Assembly: GCF_000764305.2 (NCBI RefSeq)
Contig: NW_025939632.1
Span: 220,259-284,258, forward strand
Reading direction: 5' to 3'
Length of the DNA stretch: 64,000 nt
Origin: Hyalella azteca
Taxonomy: Eukaryota; Arthropoda; Malacostraca; Amphipoda; Hyalellidae
The translations under genes were made by a program, and so were the position numbers. How positions within the stretch are numbered: position 1 is the first letter of the stretch; each line of letters opens with the position of its first letter. Positions 1 to 12,185 of the stretch are shown one piece after another. The notes beneath the pieces are model-generated. The model was not told where the DNA came from and made no database searches. It saw only the letters and a list, made by a program, of their open reading frames with translations.

Positions 1-157
1 CACTAGACACAATCTGCATGCTGATTGCACACTAAACACAATCTGCATGCTGATTGCACACTAAACACAATCTGCATGCTGATTGCACATTAACCATAAT
101 CAGCATGCTAATTGCTTATTGAAAACAATCAGCATGCTGATTGCACTCTAAACACTT
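1..157. repeat. 29-bp tandem repeat, about 5 copies
   Basis: Five consecutive units share the core CTGCATGCTGATTGCAC and are spaced 29 bp apart. The later units decay. The array is cut by the window edge, so its full length is unknown. No coding potential is seen. Confidence 0.9.
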
Positions 158-373
158 TTTGAACATTGATTGCCCTCGAGCGTTCGTGGCAATCTTTATC
201 CCCCCACCAGCCATCTGAGTTCTCAAGGCAATCTCCCTCGTTATTATATTATTTACCTGAGGGCAGGAGGCATGCAATGCCCTCGGCAATCTTTACAATG
301 ATTGTTTATCTTGCCTAATGATTGTTGTGAAGCAGAGTTAAGCGCCACCGTTGAAACGTGTGAATAAAAAAAG

Positions 374-1640
374 GACATGTTGCTGAAATATTAGCATGTT
401 GCTGCTGATATACTAGCATGTTGCTGTTGAAATGTTAGAATGTTGCTGCTAAAATATTAGCATGTTAATGCTGAAATGTTAGCATGTTGCGCTGAAATGT
501 TAGCATGTTGTTGCTGAAATATTAGCATGTTCCGCTGAAATGTTAGCATGTTGCTGCTGAAATGTTAGCATGTTGCGCTGAAATGTTAGCATGTTGCTGC
601 TGAAATGTTAGCATGTTGCGCTGAAATGTTAGCATGTTGCTGCTGAAATGTTAGCATGTTGCTGCTGAAACATTAGCATGTTGCTGCTGAAATGTTAGAA
701 TGTTGCCTGCTGAAATATTAGCATGTTGACGCTGAAACATTAGCATGTTGTTGCTGAAACGTTGGCATGTTGTTGCTGAAATATTGGCATGTTGTTGCTG
801 AAATATAAGCATGTTGTTGTTGAAATTTAGCATGTTGTTGCTGAAATATTAGCATGTTGTTGCTGAAATATTAGCATGTTGATGCTAAAACATTAGCATG
901 TTGTTGCTGAAACGTTGGCATGTTGTTGCTGAAACATTAGCATGTTGTTGCTGAAATATTGGCATGTTGTTGCTGAAATATAAGCATGTTGTTGTTGAAA
1001 TTTAGCATGTTGTTGCTGAAATAACAGCATATTGATGCTGAAATATTAGCATGTTGATGCTGAAATGTTAGCATGTTGTTGCTGACATATTAGCATGTTG
1101 ATGCTGAAATGTTAGCATGTTGATGCTGAAATGTTAGCATGTTGTTGCTGAAATAACAGCATGTTGATGCTGAAATATTAGCATGTTGATGCTGAAATGT
1201 TAGCATGTTGTTGCTGAAATGTTAGCATGTAGCATGTTGTTGCTGAAATAACAGCATGTTGATGCTGAAATATTAGCATGTTGATGCTGAAATGTTAGCA
1301 TGTTGCTGCTGAAATGTTAGCATGTTGTTGCTGAAATGTTAGCATGTTGCTGCTGAAATGTTAGCATGTTGATGCTGAAATGTTAGCATGTTGCTGCTGA
1401 AATGTTAGCATGTTGTTGCTGAAATGTTAGCATGTTGCTGCTGAAATATTAGCATGTTGCTGCTGAAATGTTAGCATGTTGCTGCTGAAATGTTAGCATG
1501 TTGATGCTAAAATAATGACACTTTGAGACTGAAATAAAAGAATGTTGCCGGAAAATGGGCATGTTGCTGATCTATTTTTTTGCTGAAATACGGGCAATGG
1601 GGCATGTTTCTGAAATATGGGCATGCGGCTGAACTATGAA
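374..1640. repeat. 22-bp minisatellite (TTAGCATGTTGCTGCTGAAATG), about 50 copies
   Basis: A long array of 21-22 bp units with drift at a few positions (GCTGCTG, GTTGCTG, GATGCTG). Higher-order blocks recur, for example the run with ATAACAGCATGTTGATG at about 1020, 1150 and 1245. Units beyond about 1510 are degenerate. Open frames across it are by-products of the repeat. Confidence 0.95.
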
Positions 1641-1800
1641 GTTTATGCTTAAATAACGTCCACGAAAGAAATACGTAAGTTACAGAGGTCTTCATTTATT
1701 TGAAGTGGAACAAATCTTGGAAATGGAGTATTGCATGGAAATAAACATATTGTGAACTTAACTGAGTAAGATTTGAAGGATAATAAGAGTATAATTTATA

Positions 1801-2016
1801 GTGACAGTAGCCATGATGTGCTTGCCGGTTGTACAGTGACAGTAGCCATTATGTGCTTGCCGGTTGTATAGTGACAGTAGCCATTATGTGCTTGCCGGTT
1901 CTATAGTGACAGTAGCCATGATGTGCTTGCCGGTTGTACAGTGACAGTAGCCATGATGTGCTTGCCGGTTGTATAGTGACAGTAGCCATTATGTGCTTGC
2001 CGGTTCTATAGTGACA
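1801..2016. repeat. 35-bp minisatellite, 6.2 copies, ended by an adapter
   Basis: Units of 35 bp contain GCCATGATGTGCTTGCCGGT. The array stops exactly where the mate-pair junction at 2017 begins, so its true right end is not seen. Confidence 0.93.
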
Positions 2017-2054
2017 CTGTCTCTTATACACATCTAGATGTGTATAAGAGACAG
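2017..2054. other. Nextera mate-pair junction adapter (assembly artefact)
   Basis: The 19-bp Tn5 mosaic end CTGTCTCTTATACACATCT is followed immediately by its exact reverse complement, giving a 38-bp perfect palindrome. This is the known circularisation junction of Nextera mate-pair libraries, not genomic DNA. The flanks are two different minisatellites (35 bp on the left, 41 bp on the right), consistent with a false join. Confidence 0.97.
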
Positions 2055-2148
2055 GGACAGGACCAGGCATCTTCTTCCCTCTGGTGAGGCACAGTGGACA
2101 GGACCTGGCATCTTCCTCCCTCTGGTGAGGCACAGAGGACAGGACCAA
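2055..2148. repeat. 41-bp tandem repeat, 2.3 copies
   Basis: Units of 41 bp start GGACAGGACC and contain CCTCTGGTGAGGCACAG. The array begins at the adapter junction, so its left end is unknown. Confidence 0.85.
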
Positions 2149-4819
2149 GAATAGGCTGGGGGGAGGTGAGAATTAAACTGTAAAACTTGGGTTCTCATTA
2201 CAAGATGGTGGCAGGTGATCGTTCTTGACTTTTTTTTGCAGAACTGTGATTTTTTCGTTAAAATAATGTTCTGGTATAATGCAATATGAATTGAATACAT
2301 TCGTTTATGGTAGAAGGTAGCTCGATAATTTTGGAATTTATGAGTGAGAAGGCAATTCGGATAAAATCTATAGGAGCTCATTCATTGAGGGTACGCGAAC
2401 TATAATAAAATTCACACGAAATTAATTCAATTAATTTAAATTCATGCAGATAAAATTCATATCTTCGGCTCGTATCATTAATTTAATTCGATGAAAGTCA
2501 CAAATGCAGTTTCCAAATGAGAAATGCAGTTCTGATGAAAGCTGTCTTGAGATCACCAACAATTAGCTGCTACCATAAAATGTTGGTACAAAACCAAGGT
2601 TCTACGCAAGGTTCAACTCATGTTCTGATTTTTAGCGCATTTTCTCATTTATAGAAAAAATGCACTATTGGGCTCGCCATGTCCGTCTGTCTGTCTGTCC
2701 GTCCGTCTGTCCCTCCGTCCGTGACCTCAAGTTTTCGTCGACGAGAAAATGCGCTCTCTGTCACTCACTGCAGTGAGTACTGAGTTATGCAGTACTTAAA
2801 ATCTTTTCTCGCGCAAAAAATATTTCCAATAATATTCAACTGCGCTTTATATCCCTGATTTCATAACAAGAAACGCTCACAAGAGACAAATTAAAACTCG
2901 TGACTCAATCAAGGAACTAGAAAACCAAAAGAAGCGGCAACAAGAAGGCGAGATGAGTCCCAGAGTTCCTCCGCCAAACAAAGAAATGAGAAAATTATTC
3001 CCTCGGGGGGAACCGAGCTGACCTTCCCTCCTCAGGGGAGGTCGATGTGTTTGTGAGTGAAATGTTTGCAGTGAATTATTTCTTGATAATTTTTTGAGTA
3101 CAAGTTTAACCGTGAGTCTTTTCTTACTGAGTTTGCGAGTAAAATATTCAAATGTTAGCCGTGTGTTCAGAGGAGACGAATGGTGTTGCTCGCATGGCTG
3201 CTGGGATGTTAAGAATAAAATCTTGCAAGGCTTGACACTTATATTTTTAGTAATACGTGTTAGGTTAACTTCAGTCTAATCATTGCAGGCAGAAAATGTT
3301 GTGTTGTTGTGTTGTTTCTCTTGAATTTGTGTTGTTTCTCTTGAAAAAATTTCTAATCTAAAAAATAAAAAGCTTCGAGATGAATATTGCAGAGGTGCGT
3401 TTGACTTTCTCAGTTGCGTAATTCGGTCTCGCTTTTTCTGGACATCAATCACGACCAGGGATTAGTCGCAATTTGACAGGCTGAAGCAGAGAAGAACGTC
3501 TCGTTAAGACTCAACGGTCTTGCCTCATCCACCATGATTCATAGTCAATAGTAGCGTCAGAGGAAGATGTACCGTTAATACGAGACCTCAGGGCATCAGT
3601 CCCTTGCCTTGACTGTTGCACTTCCAAATGGTTAAAAGATTTGTTCTCACCCTTAAAAGCTTAAATGTCGAAATCACAAGACTGGTCGAACTTTACTGAG
3701 CCTTTTCCAAATGTTGATCAAAGCTTTTCCTTGCTTCAATGATTCCTTACTTATGCATCGTGGGGACGTAGAGAAAAAATTCTGCAGTACTTGAACTTTT
3801 TTTCAAGCGATGAACTAAGCCAGCTGTCAAATTTTCTTTTGGTCTGATGACAAACATGTTTTGGGGCGCTGAACTTTACTCTCGTCTCAGTGGGCGGAAA
3901 AAATGTGGTTCGTGGTAAGGTTGATGCTTTATTTCACAGAGTGGACTTTATGTGATTTTTTTAAACCTAAGAGACTCTGGAGTAACGCCAAATCATTTGT
4001 TAAATCATCCAGGCCAGCAGCATGGAAATGGTCAATTCACGGCCGCAGCACGCATGTATTTCTGTGAACCTTCAATCTCGGAATACAGTTGAACACAACA
4101 GTTAATATACTGATTATATCAGTAATTAACTATAATGATAAAATATCAGTCGAGCGTGTTTAAAGCAGTGAAGCGTCAACAAGAAGTCTTCCGTGGGACT
4201 CGACCTTCGCCCGACACGACGACTTTCACTCTCCGGTGGCATGGAGATACAGGATAGGCTTAGAAGGACAGCATGCACACTTAAGCTTGCAATGTTCTCG
4301 TGAGATAACAATGAGATGTTCTTCTAACTTATGTTCTTCATACGTTAAAGTCAGAGAAAAAGTCTATCTAGGTCTGGCCGCACGACCGAGGTCGCCACTC
4401 ATTAAACTTCGCTGACTAAGAGATGTGGGAATGAACTGCTGGGCCGTGAGAAAGAATATTGCCTTCCATCTGCGCGACAGAATATAGTCATTTGACTCGA
4501 TAATAGTTGATAATGACTAGATATCGGAGTTACTTGACTGGAGTTAATGGTCAAATCCTGAGTAGGTTGAATATATGAACGTAAGCGCGTCGAACAATTT
4601 GGAATTAATATATTCTAGTAGCATATTTTTCATCACGCTTCAGGTATCGTGAGAATGAAGGCGTCCCGAAGGGCAATCGGCCCGAACTCGATTCTAACGT
4701 GACAATTAAAATGAAAAAACGCAAATCATGCAAGGAACAGCCTACGGCCGACGGAGGAACGGCGGCGCCCTTGAACATGAAAGAATATTTTGCGCAATCA
4801 CGTCGCGCTTGGCACCTCA
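2149..4819. other. Non-genic interval
   Basis: AT-rich DNA with no supportable gene. It holds the small dispersed element at 2629-2788 and a short duplicated GTGTTGTTTCTCTTGAA motif at about 3313-3350. The remainder looks unique. Open frames are short and lack recognisable domains. Confidence 0.6.
2629..2788. mobile_element. Small MITE-like dispersed element, copy 1 of 2
   Basis: A 160-bp segment closely matches 28871-29038. It carries a 13-bp perfect inverted repeat, AGCGCATTTTCTC at 2634-2646 and its complement at 2743-2755. A GTCT/GTCC microsatellite lies inside, and the 16-bp palindrome ACTCACTGCAGTGAGT lies near the right end. Unrelated flanks at both copies support a mobile or dispersed origin. 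No coding capacity. Confidence 0.75.
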
Positions 4820-5090
4820 AGCTGGAGATGAGACCTGCCAAGCTGTACGTCAATGAAGAGCTGAAGATGACACCTGCCAAGCTGTAGGTCAATGAAGAGC
4901 TGGAGATGGCACCTGCCAAGCAGTACGTCAATGAAGAGCTGGAGATGGCACCTGCCAAGCTGTACGTCAATGATGAGCTGGAGATGACACCTGCCAAGCT
5001 GTACGTCAATGAAGAGCTGGAGATGGCACCTGCCAAGCTGTACGTCAATGAAGAGCTGGAGATGGCACCTGCCAAGCCGTGTGTCAAGAA
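4820..5090. repeat. 39-bp minisatellite encoding a 13-residue repeat
   Basis: Seven units of 39 bp. The plus strand reads LYVNEELEMAPAK repeatedly in one frame from 4699 to 5100, with a single in-frame stop at 4885-4887 where other units have TAC. The minus strand is also open. Because 39 is divisible by 3, long frames arise automatically. A decayed gene cannot be excluded, but no domain is recognised. Confidence 0.9.
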
Positions 5091-5127
5091 ATACTGTCAA
5101 TGAAATCTGTTAGGAGCCACGACACAA

Positions 5128-5365
5128 GTTACGCTAAAGAAAATGAATCTATTTGTAAATAACTTGAAGGCTTGCTGTGTTATTTTCTCCTGTTTGGAGT
5201 ATGTTTATATGTTTGTAAAAGTTAAGCTAAAGAATGAATCTTTCAGTAAATAACTTGAAGGCTTGCTATGTTATTTTCTCCTGTTTGGAGTATGTTTATA
5301 TGTTTGTAAAAGTTAAGCTAAAGAAAACGAATCTTTTAGCAAATAACTTGAAGGTTTGCCGAATT
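5128..5365. repeat. 91-93 bp tandem duplication, 2.5 copies
   Basis: The block beginning GTTACGCTAAAG at 5128 recurs at 5221 and 5312 as GTTAAGCTAAAG. The copies are nearly identical, so the duplication is recent. Confidence 0.9.
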
Positions 5366-6740
5366 ATTTTTTCAGTGTGTTCATCAGGTCGCGAGGGCGG
5401 CACAGCATAGTAATTTTCACTTTGACCCGATGACCTATAGAAGCCAGTGCGCCTGTTTTATTCAATTACGCTACTAATTCTTTATTATATTCATACTTGC
5501 TATTAACAGGCATTTGTTTATAAGTGTATCTCTTGACTGACTAGAAACATCTTTCAAAAAGTTAGGAGAGTATGGAAGTAATTAGGTAACTAGATACTGA
5601 AAAAATAGGTAACTAGATACCATGCCAGCCGTAAAGCCAATGAACAACTAACAACAAAACTAATAGGACTATAAAAATAAAATTACTATGACCGTTTAAT
5701 GAAGCAAAGAGGTGATTATGAATCATCTGTCACATCTTAGTAGCCGAAGTAAAGCAAAGAAATATTGGGTGTCATAGTGCCCATAGGGTATCGTTATACT
5801 CTGGGGTACATTATACGCATAAAAGTATACCATACATATACATTAATATATATTTAATTACATGGATTACAATAAATAATATCTTTATTATAAACAAATT
5901 CATCTATTCTCATGATTACGATAATGAAGCAGTCGTCGTTGCCTCCATGTTAATTTTCGCGGGCACTAACCGACTTTTATTTCTATAAATGAAATCAAAA
6001 TTGCTCTTAATTTTCTGTTATTTAGGCTTTGTCAAAATCCGCTTATCGGCCAGGCTACAAAATTAAATATCATCGATCATCGCTTCGTGGACTACAAAAT
6101 AAAAAATAAATCAGGAACACTCATCCTTTTTCCTCACATTAAATCGGACGAAGCACCTATATTAGGATGTTTATAGTCCATGAATTGACACAGCCATCAT
6201 GTAATCTTTAACGTCAATTTTAGTGATGAATATTAAAAAAAGAAGTTTTAATATTAAAATTACTATTAAACTGTAAAAAAATTTTCGAAATCAGGTTGAA
6301 AAATTCATCATTATCACCGTCTTGCCAGGCAAAGTCCACTCACCTCTTGACGATAAAATAAATCGGACATTATATGAGATTTCAACACCAGAAACTGCAT
6401 GGCTCTGAGTCTGAGAAGCTTTGGAAAAGTTTAATAAAATATTTAGATTTTGGTAAAAGTTGAAATTTGCTTTAGAGTTAAAAATTTGTTCAAAGAAAAC
6501 ATTTAAGTAATCTTAGTTGATGAACCCGAAATTTCCTAAGAACTACGGCAGAATTTGCATGCAACGGCGCAGCAACTTCCATGCTCAATGGCGCCCAAAA
6601 AATATTCCGTTGCTATAAATTTAAGATTAAATCAAACTAATTGATTGCAACGAGCTGACAATTTCGCGGTAATGTGCGTTTTAAGCCGGAAATGTGGCAT
6701 GTTTCTGGCACGCAAGATTTACCATGACACCGACGAGCAG
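5366..6740. other. AT-rich interval without features
   Basis: No repeat array, domain-bearing frame, RNA gene or transposon end was recognised here. Confidence 0.5.
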
Positions 6741-7230
6741 AACGCATCTTGTGCAAGTCACGTTCCCGGCGTGAAACGTCGCGTTCTCGGCGTTCAACGT
6801 CGCATTCCTGACGTTCAACTTCGCGTTTCTGACGTTCAAAGTTGCGTTCCTTCCGGACGTTCATCCAACGTCGCGTTTCCGATGTTCAGCGCAGCGTTCT
6901 TTACGTTCAGCTTGTGCTTCACTGAGGGTGTTATCTCTGTGGATGAATGTGTTACCTCTGTGGATGAATGTGTTACCTCTGTGGATGAGGGTGTAAACTC
7001 TGCCAAGCAACCGATTCTCGCTGCACAGGCTGTGCCATTGAAGAACTCGGAAGCGTTAAGCCACGCTTCATTTTTATCGATCGTTTCATTTATCCTCACC
7101 ATCATGCCTCTGTTCTGCCAAGACAATGCTTCTCTCTCTGGCAAGCAACGGTCCCGACCCTTCGATCGACCCCCCAGCGACCCCTCGACCGACCCCCCAG
7201 CGACCCCTCGAGCGACACCCAATCGACCCC
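6741..7230. repeat. Cluster of short degenerate repeats
   Basis: Three adjacent arrays: degenerate 18-24 bp units around GACGTTCAACGTCGCG (about 6760-6900), a 21-bp unit TCTGTGGATGAATGTGTTACC three times (about 6930-6993), and GACCCCCCAGCGACCCCTCG units (about 7155-7225). A 230-codon plus-strand frame (6645-7337) spans all three and owes its length to them. Confidence 0.75.
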
Positions 7231-8090
7231 CAAGCACAGACTTCCTGCGGGAATATTCGAAGAAAATCTGCGGCGCACAGCCTGGGCTCTGCGGAGCGTA
7301 TAAGGTCCTCCGTATAATGAACTTCATGTCTTCGTAATTTAACTTTCTTAAAGTTCGCTTGATGTCACAGGAATATAAATTTTTGCTTCTACCGGGGGTC
7401 TTCGGTCTCTTCTCCGTTTCGCCCCAGTAGACGCCTAGTCATACTGGGTGATGGATCACGTGGGGGGAAGGAGCTACGCGTGACGGGAGGACAGAGCCAT
7501 GCAGTAAGGACGAGGCCACGTGGGGGTTGTACATGTGAAGACGCGCGGGAGAGACGAGGTGTTCTCGACTAATAGCTAGGACGCTTCTAGAAGCGTCATC
7601 TGGACCCTAAAATATGAAGTGTTAGACGGAGGAACTGTGAAGACAGCGGGTTGAGCTGAGCGTTGAGATGTGGAAACAAACTTTGGGGTTTAGTTATGTA
7701 GTTATGTGGTTAAGATTTGGTGATCACGCTTCAACACTCTGCTGAGACGCAAGCAAATTTCACTGCACACTCAAATTTGCGCACACTCCAAATTTCACTG
7801 CGCACTCAAATTTGAGCACACTCCAAATTTCAGTGCACACTCTGTTGGAGATTCACTTTCACTGCTCCCAGAATCTCCAACAGAGATACTCTCCAATCAA
7901 AGTCATGCTAATTAAAGTCCGGAAAGGAATAGGTATTGTCAGAGCGGATAAAATTCATGAACGCAGCTAAACGTTGGTCCGCGCAATGAGTTTAAAAGAA
8001 GTGAATAATATAGCGTGATTTTTTTAGCGTCACATCGTCGTCCTATTACTAATGACTCTACATTGAGAGACCGGCGATTTCCCGATATAA
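7231..8090. other. Non-genic interval
   Basis: Includes two to three 33-bp units with CAAATTTCACTGC at about 7745-7850, followed by the near-palindromic phrase around TGTTGGAGATTCACTTTC at about 7841. No gene recognised. Confidence 0.5.
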
Positions 8091-9205
8091 AGGACACAGC
8101 TCGGGTCATAGGGCATCGAAGAGGACACAGCTTGGGTCGTAAGGCATCGAAGAGGACACAGCTCGAGTCATAAGGCCTAGAAGAGGACACAGCTTGGGTC
8201 ATAAGGCCTCGAAGAGGACACAGCTTGGGTCATAAGGCCTTGAAGAGGACACAGCTCGGGGCATAAGGCCTCGAAGAGGACACAGCTCGAGTCATAAGGC
8301 CTCGCAGAGGACACAGCTTGGGTCATAAGGCCTCGAAGAAGACACAGCTTGGGTCATAAGGCCTCGAAGAGGATATAGCTTGGGTCATAAGGCCTCGCAG
8401 AGGACACAGCTTGGGTCATAAGGCCTCGAAGAGGACACAGCTTGGGTCATAAGGCCTCGAAGAGGACACAGCTCGTGTCATAAGGCCTAGAAGAGGACAC
8501 AGTTCGGGGCGTAAGGCCTCGAAAAGGACACAGCTTGGGTCATAAGGCCTCGAAGAGGACACAGCTCGGGTCATAAGGCCTCGAAGAGGACACAGCTCGG
8601 GTCATAAGGCCTCAAAGAGGACACAGCTTGGGTTATAAGGCCTCGAAGAGGACACAGCATGGGTCATAAGGCCTCGAAGAGGATACAGCTCGTGTCATAG
8701 AGCCTAGAAGAGGACACAGCATGGGTCATAAGGCCTCACAGCTTGGGTCATAAGGCCTCGAAGAGGACACAGCTCGGGACATAAGGCCTCGAAGAAGACA
8801 CAGCATGGGTCATAAGGCCTCGAAGCTTGGGTCATAAGGCCTCGAAGAGGACACAGCTTGGGACATAAGGCCTCGAAGAAGACACAGCATGGGTCATAAG
8901 GCCTCGAAGAGGACACAGCATGGGTCATAAGGCCTCACAGCTTGGGTCATAAGGCCTCGAAGAGGACACAGCTTGGGACATAAGGCCTCGAAGAAGACAC
9001 AGCATGGGTCATAAGGCCTCGAAGAGGACACAGCATGGGTCATAAGGCCTCACAGCTTGGGTCATAAGGCCTCGAAGAGGACACAGCTTGGGACATAAGG
9101 CCTCGAAGAAGACACAGCATGGGTCATAAGGCCTCGAAGAGGACACAGCATGGGTCATAAGGCCTCACAGCTTGGGTCATAAGGCCTCGAAGAGGACACA
9201 GCTTG
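8091..9205. repeat. 31-bp minisatellite, array A, with a 115-bp higher-order unit
   Basis: About 36 monomers of GGTCATAAGGCCTCGAAGA plus GGACACAGCTT. From about 8816 the monomers are organised in a 115-bp higher-order repeat, marked by the shortened phrase GGCCTCACAG at 8931, 9046 and 9161. A fragment of the same higher-order unit recurs at 14883-15000. The array ends at an ambiguous base. Confidence 0.95.
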
Positions 9206-9206
9206 N
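9206..9206. other. Single N join between two repeat families
   Basis: One ambiguous base separates array A from array B with no transition sequence. This is what a minimal scaffold join looks like, so physical adjacency of the two arrays is not proven. Confidence 0.8.
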
Positions 9207-9596
9207 TGGCGGGACAGCAAGGGTCCCACAACACGGTGCTGGCGGGACAGCAAGGGTCCCACAACACGGTGCTGGCGGGACAGTAAGGGTCCCACAACAC
9301 GGTGATGGCGGGACAGCAAGGGTCCCACAACACGGTGATGGCGGGACAGTAAGGGTCCCACAACACGGTGCTGGCGGGACAGCTTAAGGTCCCACAACAC
9401 GGTGCTGGCGGGACAGCAAGGGTCCCACAATACGGTGCTGGCGAGACAGTAAGGGTCCCACAACACGGTGCTGGCGGGACAGCTTAAGGTCCCACAACAC
9501 GGTGCTGGCGGGACAGCTTAAGGTCCCACAACACGGTGCTGGCGGGACAGTAAGGGTCCCACAACACGGTGCTGGCGGGACAGCAAGGGTCCCATA
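9207..9596. repeat. 33-bp minisatellite, array B
   Basis: About 12 units, exactly 33 bp apart, containing GGTCCCACAACACGGTGCTG. Variation is confined to a few sites (GCTGGC/GATGGC and CAAGGG/TAAGGG/CTTAAGG). The 33-bp period keeps several frames open; these are not genes. Confidence 0.95.
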
Positions 9597-11940
9597 TCGA
9601 GCCCTTCGTTAGGCCATAAAAATCAGTCATAAAGACGGGTAAAATATAATTCCTATGCGCATGTACGCCGTGAACAACCATTTTCTTGCAAATGCTTCAA
9701 TAAAACAGAACTATTGCTGTGCATTCCGCAAGCAGTGCAAATAAAATTATAACTTTTTAAACTTACATACATACAGTGCAGCATTGGAGGAAATGATTCT
9801 ATGTCACTAAAATATATCTGTACGGAGGAAGCAGGATATATATGGAATGAAATCATTCCCAGCAAGCTCTGAACTTCACATAATCATGCGTTAATGAGAA
9901 TCATAAATAGATAAAAATTTAATAGGACTATTTAGTACAATTGATTTATTAACTTAAGAGGACGGATGGGGTTGGAAAACAGCCTGGGTTTTATCTTGAT
10001 ACTCAGAATTATCGAGAGGAAAGGTAGTGTGTACACATAATGTTAGCGGGCTGACTTAATGTTAGCTTGCAGTTTGAACAGTTTACTGCATGCAAAGAAG
10101 CGTTTTGTAAGCGCTGTTTGGCAAGAAACATGCAGTTCGAGCGTTTAACTGTATGCCAAAGATATACCTAACTGTTGGTGTTGTGAACTGCATGACAAGA
10201 GACATGCTGTTGGTGCTACGAACTGCTTCCCAAATGTCGTGCAGTTAGAAGGTTTAACTGAATGTCGTAGTTCAAGCAGTTAATGTTACTAACTGCTTGA
10301 GCTAACTCAGTGTTACTAACTGCTTGCGCTAACTCAGTGTTACTAACTGCTTGCTAATGATCACCGCAACATTCCACAAATCAGCAAATTTATTTATCTT
10401 CAATAACCAGCATCAAATCAAGGTATAATAATCATTGTCAGCAAATCTTCATGTAAAGACCAGTTTAAAATGATCATAAAATAATCAGTATCAATATATA
10501 ATAGTAGTATCAGATCACCACAAAATGACCTCATGAACACTTACTAGCAGTGGCAGATCACAGAAGAATAACCATTATCACCATTTAATTGCAGTATAAA
10601 ATTATTATTAAATAATATTAATATTTAATATTAATTAATATCAATATTATATGAATATAATAATATAATAATAATATATTAATTATTCAAATATTATTAA
10701 TTAATATTAATATTATCAAATTAACTATTATTTGCAGTAGATGTAATTATCTTCCCAACACATGTGCCAGACAGACATCAGGATCGCTATCTGAAGTGCG
10801 TTGCAGTCTCCGCGGCCGCGGCGTGAGAACCGTTTGAAAATTTTAATTTTCGGATTTTTAAACTACAATCTTTGGGGTATTTTTTTTATTGACCAACGCT
10901 ATTGTAGATATTTCCGTTTTAAGCCATAATCTTTAGGGACGTAATTTTTCTTTTTTTTTACCAAATTGTAAATATTTAAGCCGATGTGAGCTTGTTAACT
11001 AGTAAAAATTTATTTATCATCCACATATATCACCTGCAGCGTGAACAGCGCGCACGCTCGAGAGTTTTGACGCGGTAGTGGAGTTGACAGTTTTAGTGAC
11101 ATTATTACTAATGATAGTGACAGTAATAATGTGTACCAATGACATTATCTCTACTGTGGTGACTGTAATAATGTGTACCAGTGACATTATCTCTACTGCA
11201 GTGACAATAATAAAGTGTCATATTACTGCCAAACTTCCCGTCACATACAATAAATTTGTTTAATTAATTTATTATTTTTGTTTTGTTGTGTGGCATGTGA
11301 GAGGGGCGCTTCTGCTAAGTCATTAATTTGTATTCATTTCTCACTAAGAGACAAATTGATCACGTGTAGTTGTTAAGACAATTGTTGATCGCCGTCGCCC
11401 TAGACCTTGTCATGTCCGACAACTCGGTTTTTGAGATCAGAACAATTTTTTTTGTTTCAATTGGGCATGCTCATTTGTTGTAAAGATATTTTGCAATAAA
11501 AATTACGTGTAATATACTGATATTTAATTTGATTCCAATTTAAATACAAAGTTTCTCGGCCTTCAATGGTAATAAAAGTTACCAACTGAGGGACTTTAAT
11601 GAACTCAAATGTGCAATTGAAAAAATAAGCAGAAATGAAGAAAGGAAGTATCACGAGCAACCAAAATTAGAGTTCCTGAAGAGTAAATCTTACACTCAGA
11701 AAAGAATGGTTCGTATTACTCAAGTATTGACCCACTTTCTCACCTGCAGCACCAGCACTGAGCAGACGTGTAGCATTGATAAACAGTTACTCCGAGTCAG
11801 AGTTGATCAGGATGACTGACACAAGTCAAGAGTGCATAGCAATTTTTGGACCAAGTTTCACTAATTTCTTTGAGTGCAGAAGGGTCGTCAGGAAGTCACG
11901 ACGAGCGTCGGGATCGCTAATGGCGACGAGGGCTGGGGGA
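9597..11940. other. Non-genic interval with minor repeats
   Basis: Contains short repeats of GTTACTAACTGCTTG (about 10285-10350), an ATTAATATTA-rich tract (about 10590-10740) and a duplicated block of about 45 bp with AATAATGTGTACCA (about 11085-11215). No gene recognised. Confidence 0.55.
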
Positions 11941-12185
11941 GGGGCAAATTTGTAATAGTACAATTTGTAATAGTGTAATTTGAAATAGTTTAATTTGTAA
12001 TAGTTTAATTTGTAATAGTACAATTTGTAATAGTGTAATTTATAATAATATAATTTGTAATAGTATTATTTGTAATAGTACATTTTGAAATAGTATAATT
12101 GGTAATAGTACAATTTGTAATAGTGCCATTTGTAATAGTGCAATCTGTAATCGTTAAATTTGTAACAGCAAAATATGTAATAGTG
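11941..12185. repeat. 15-bp minisatellite (AATTTGTAATAGTAC)
   Basis: About 16 units of 15 bp, degenerating to the right after about 12130. Confidence 0.92.

Noticed and set aside
6645..7337. 230-codon plus-strand open frame
   Set aside because: It is built from three short tandem repeats and a low-complexity proline/threonine stretch. No domain, no signal or splice context, and the minus strand is equally open.
8091..9205. Possible CRISPR array (regular 31-bp units)
   Set aside because: There are no unique spacers: the units are contiguous head-to-tail repeats, and the DNA is eukaryotic.
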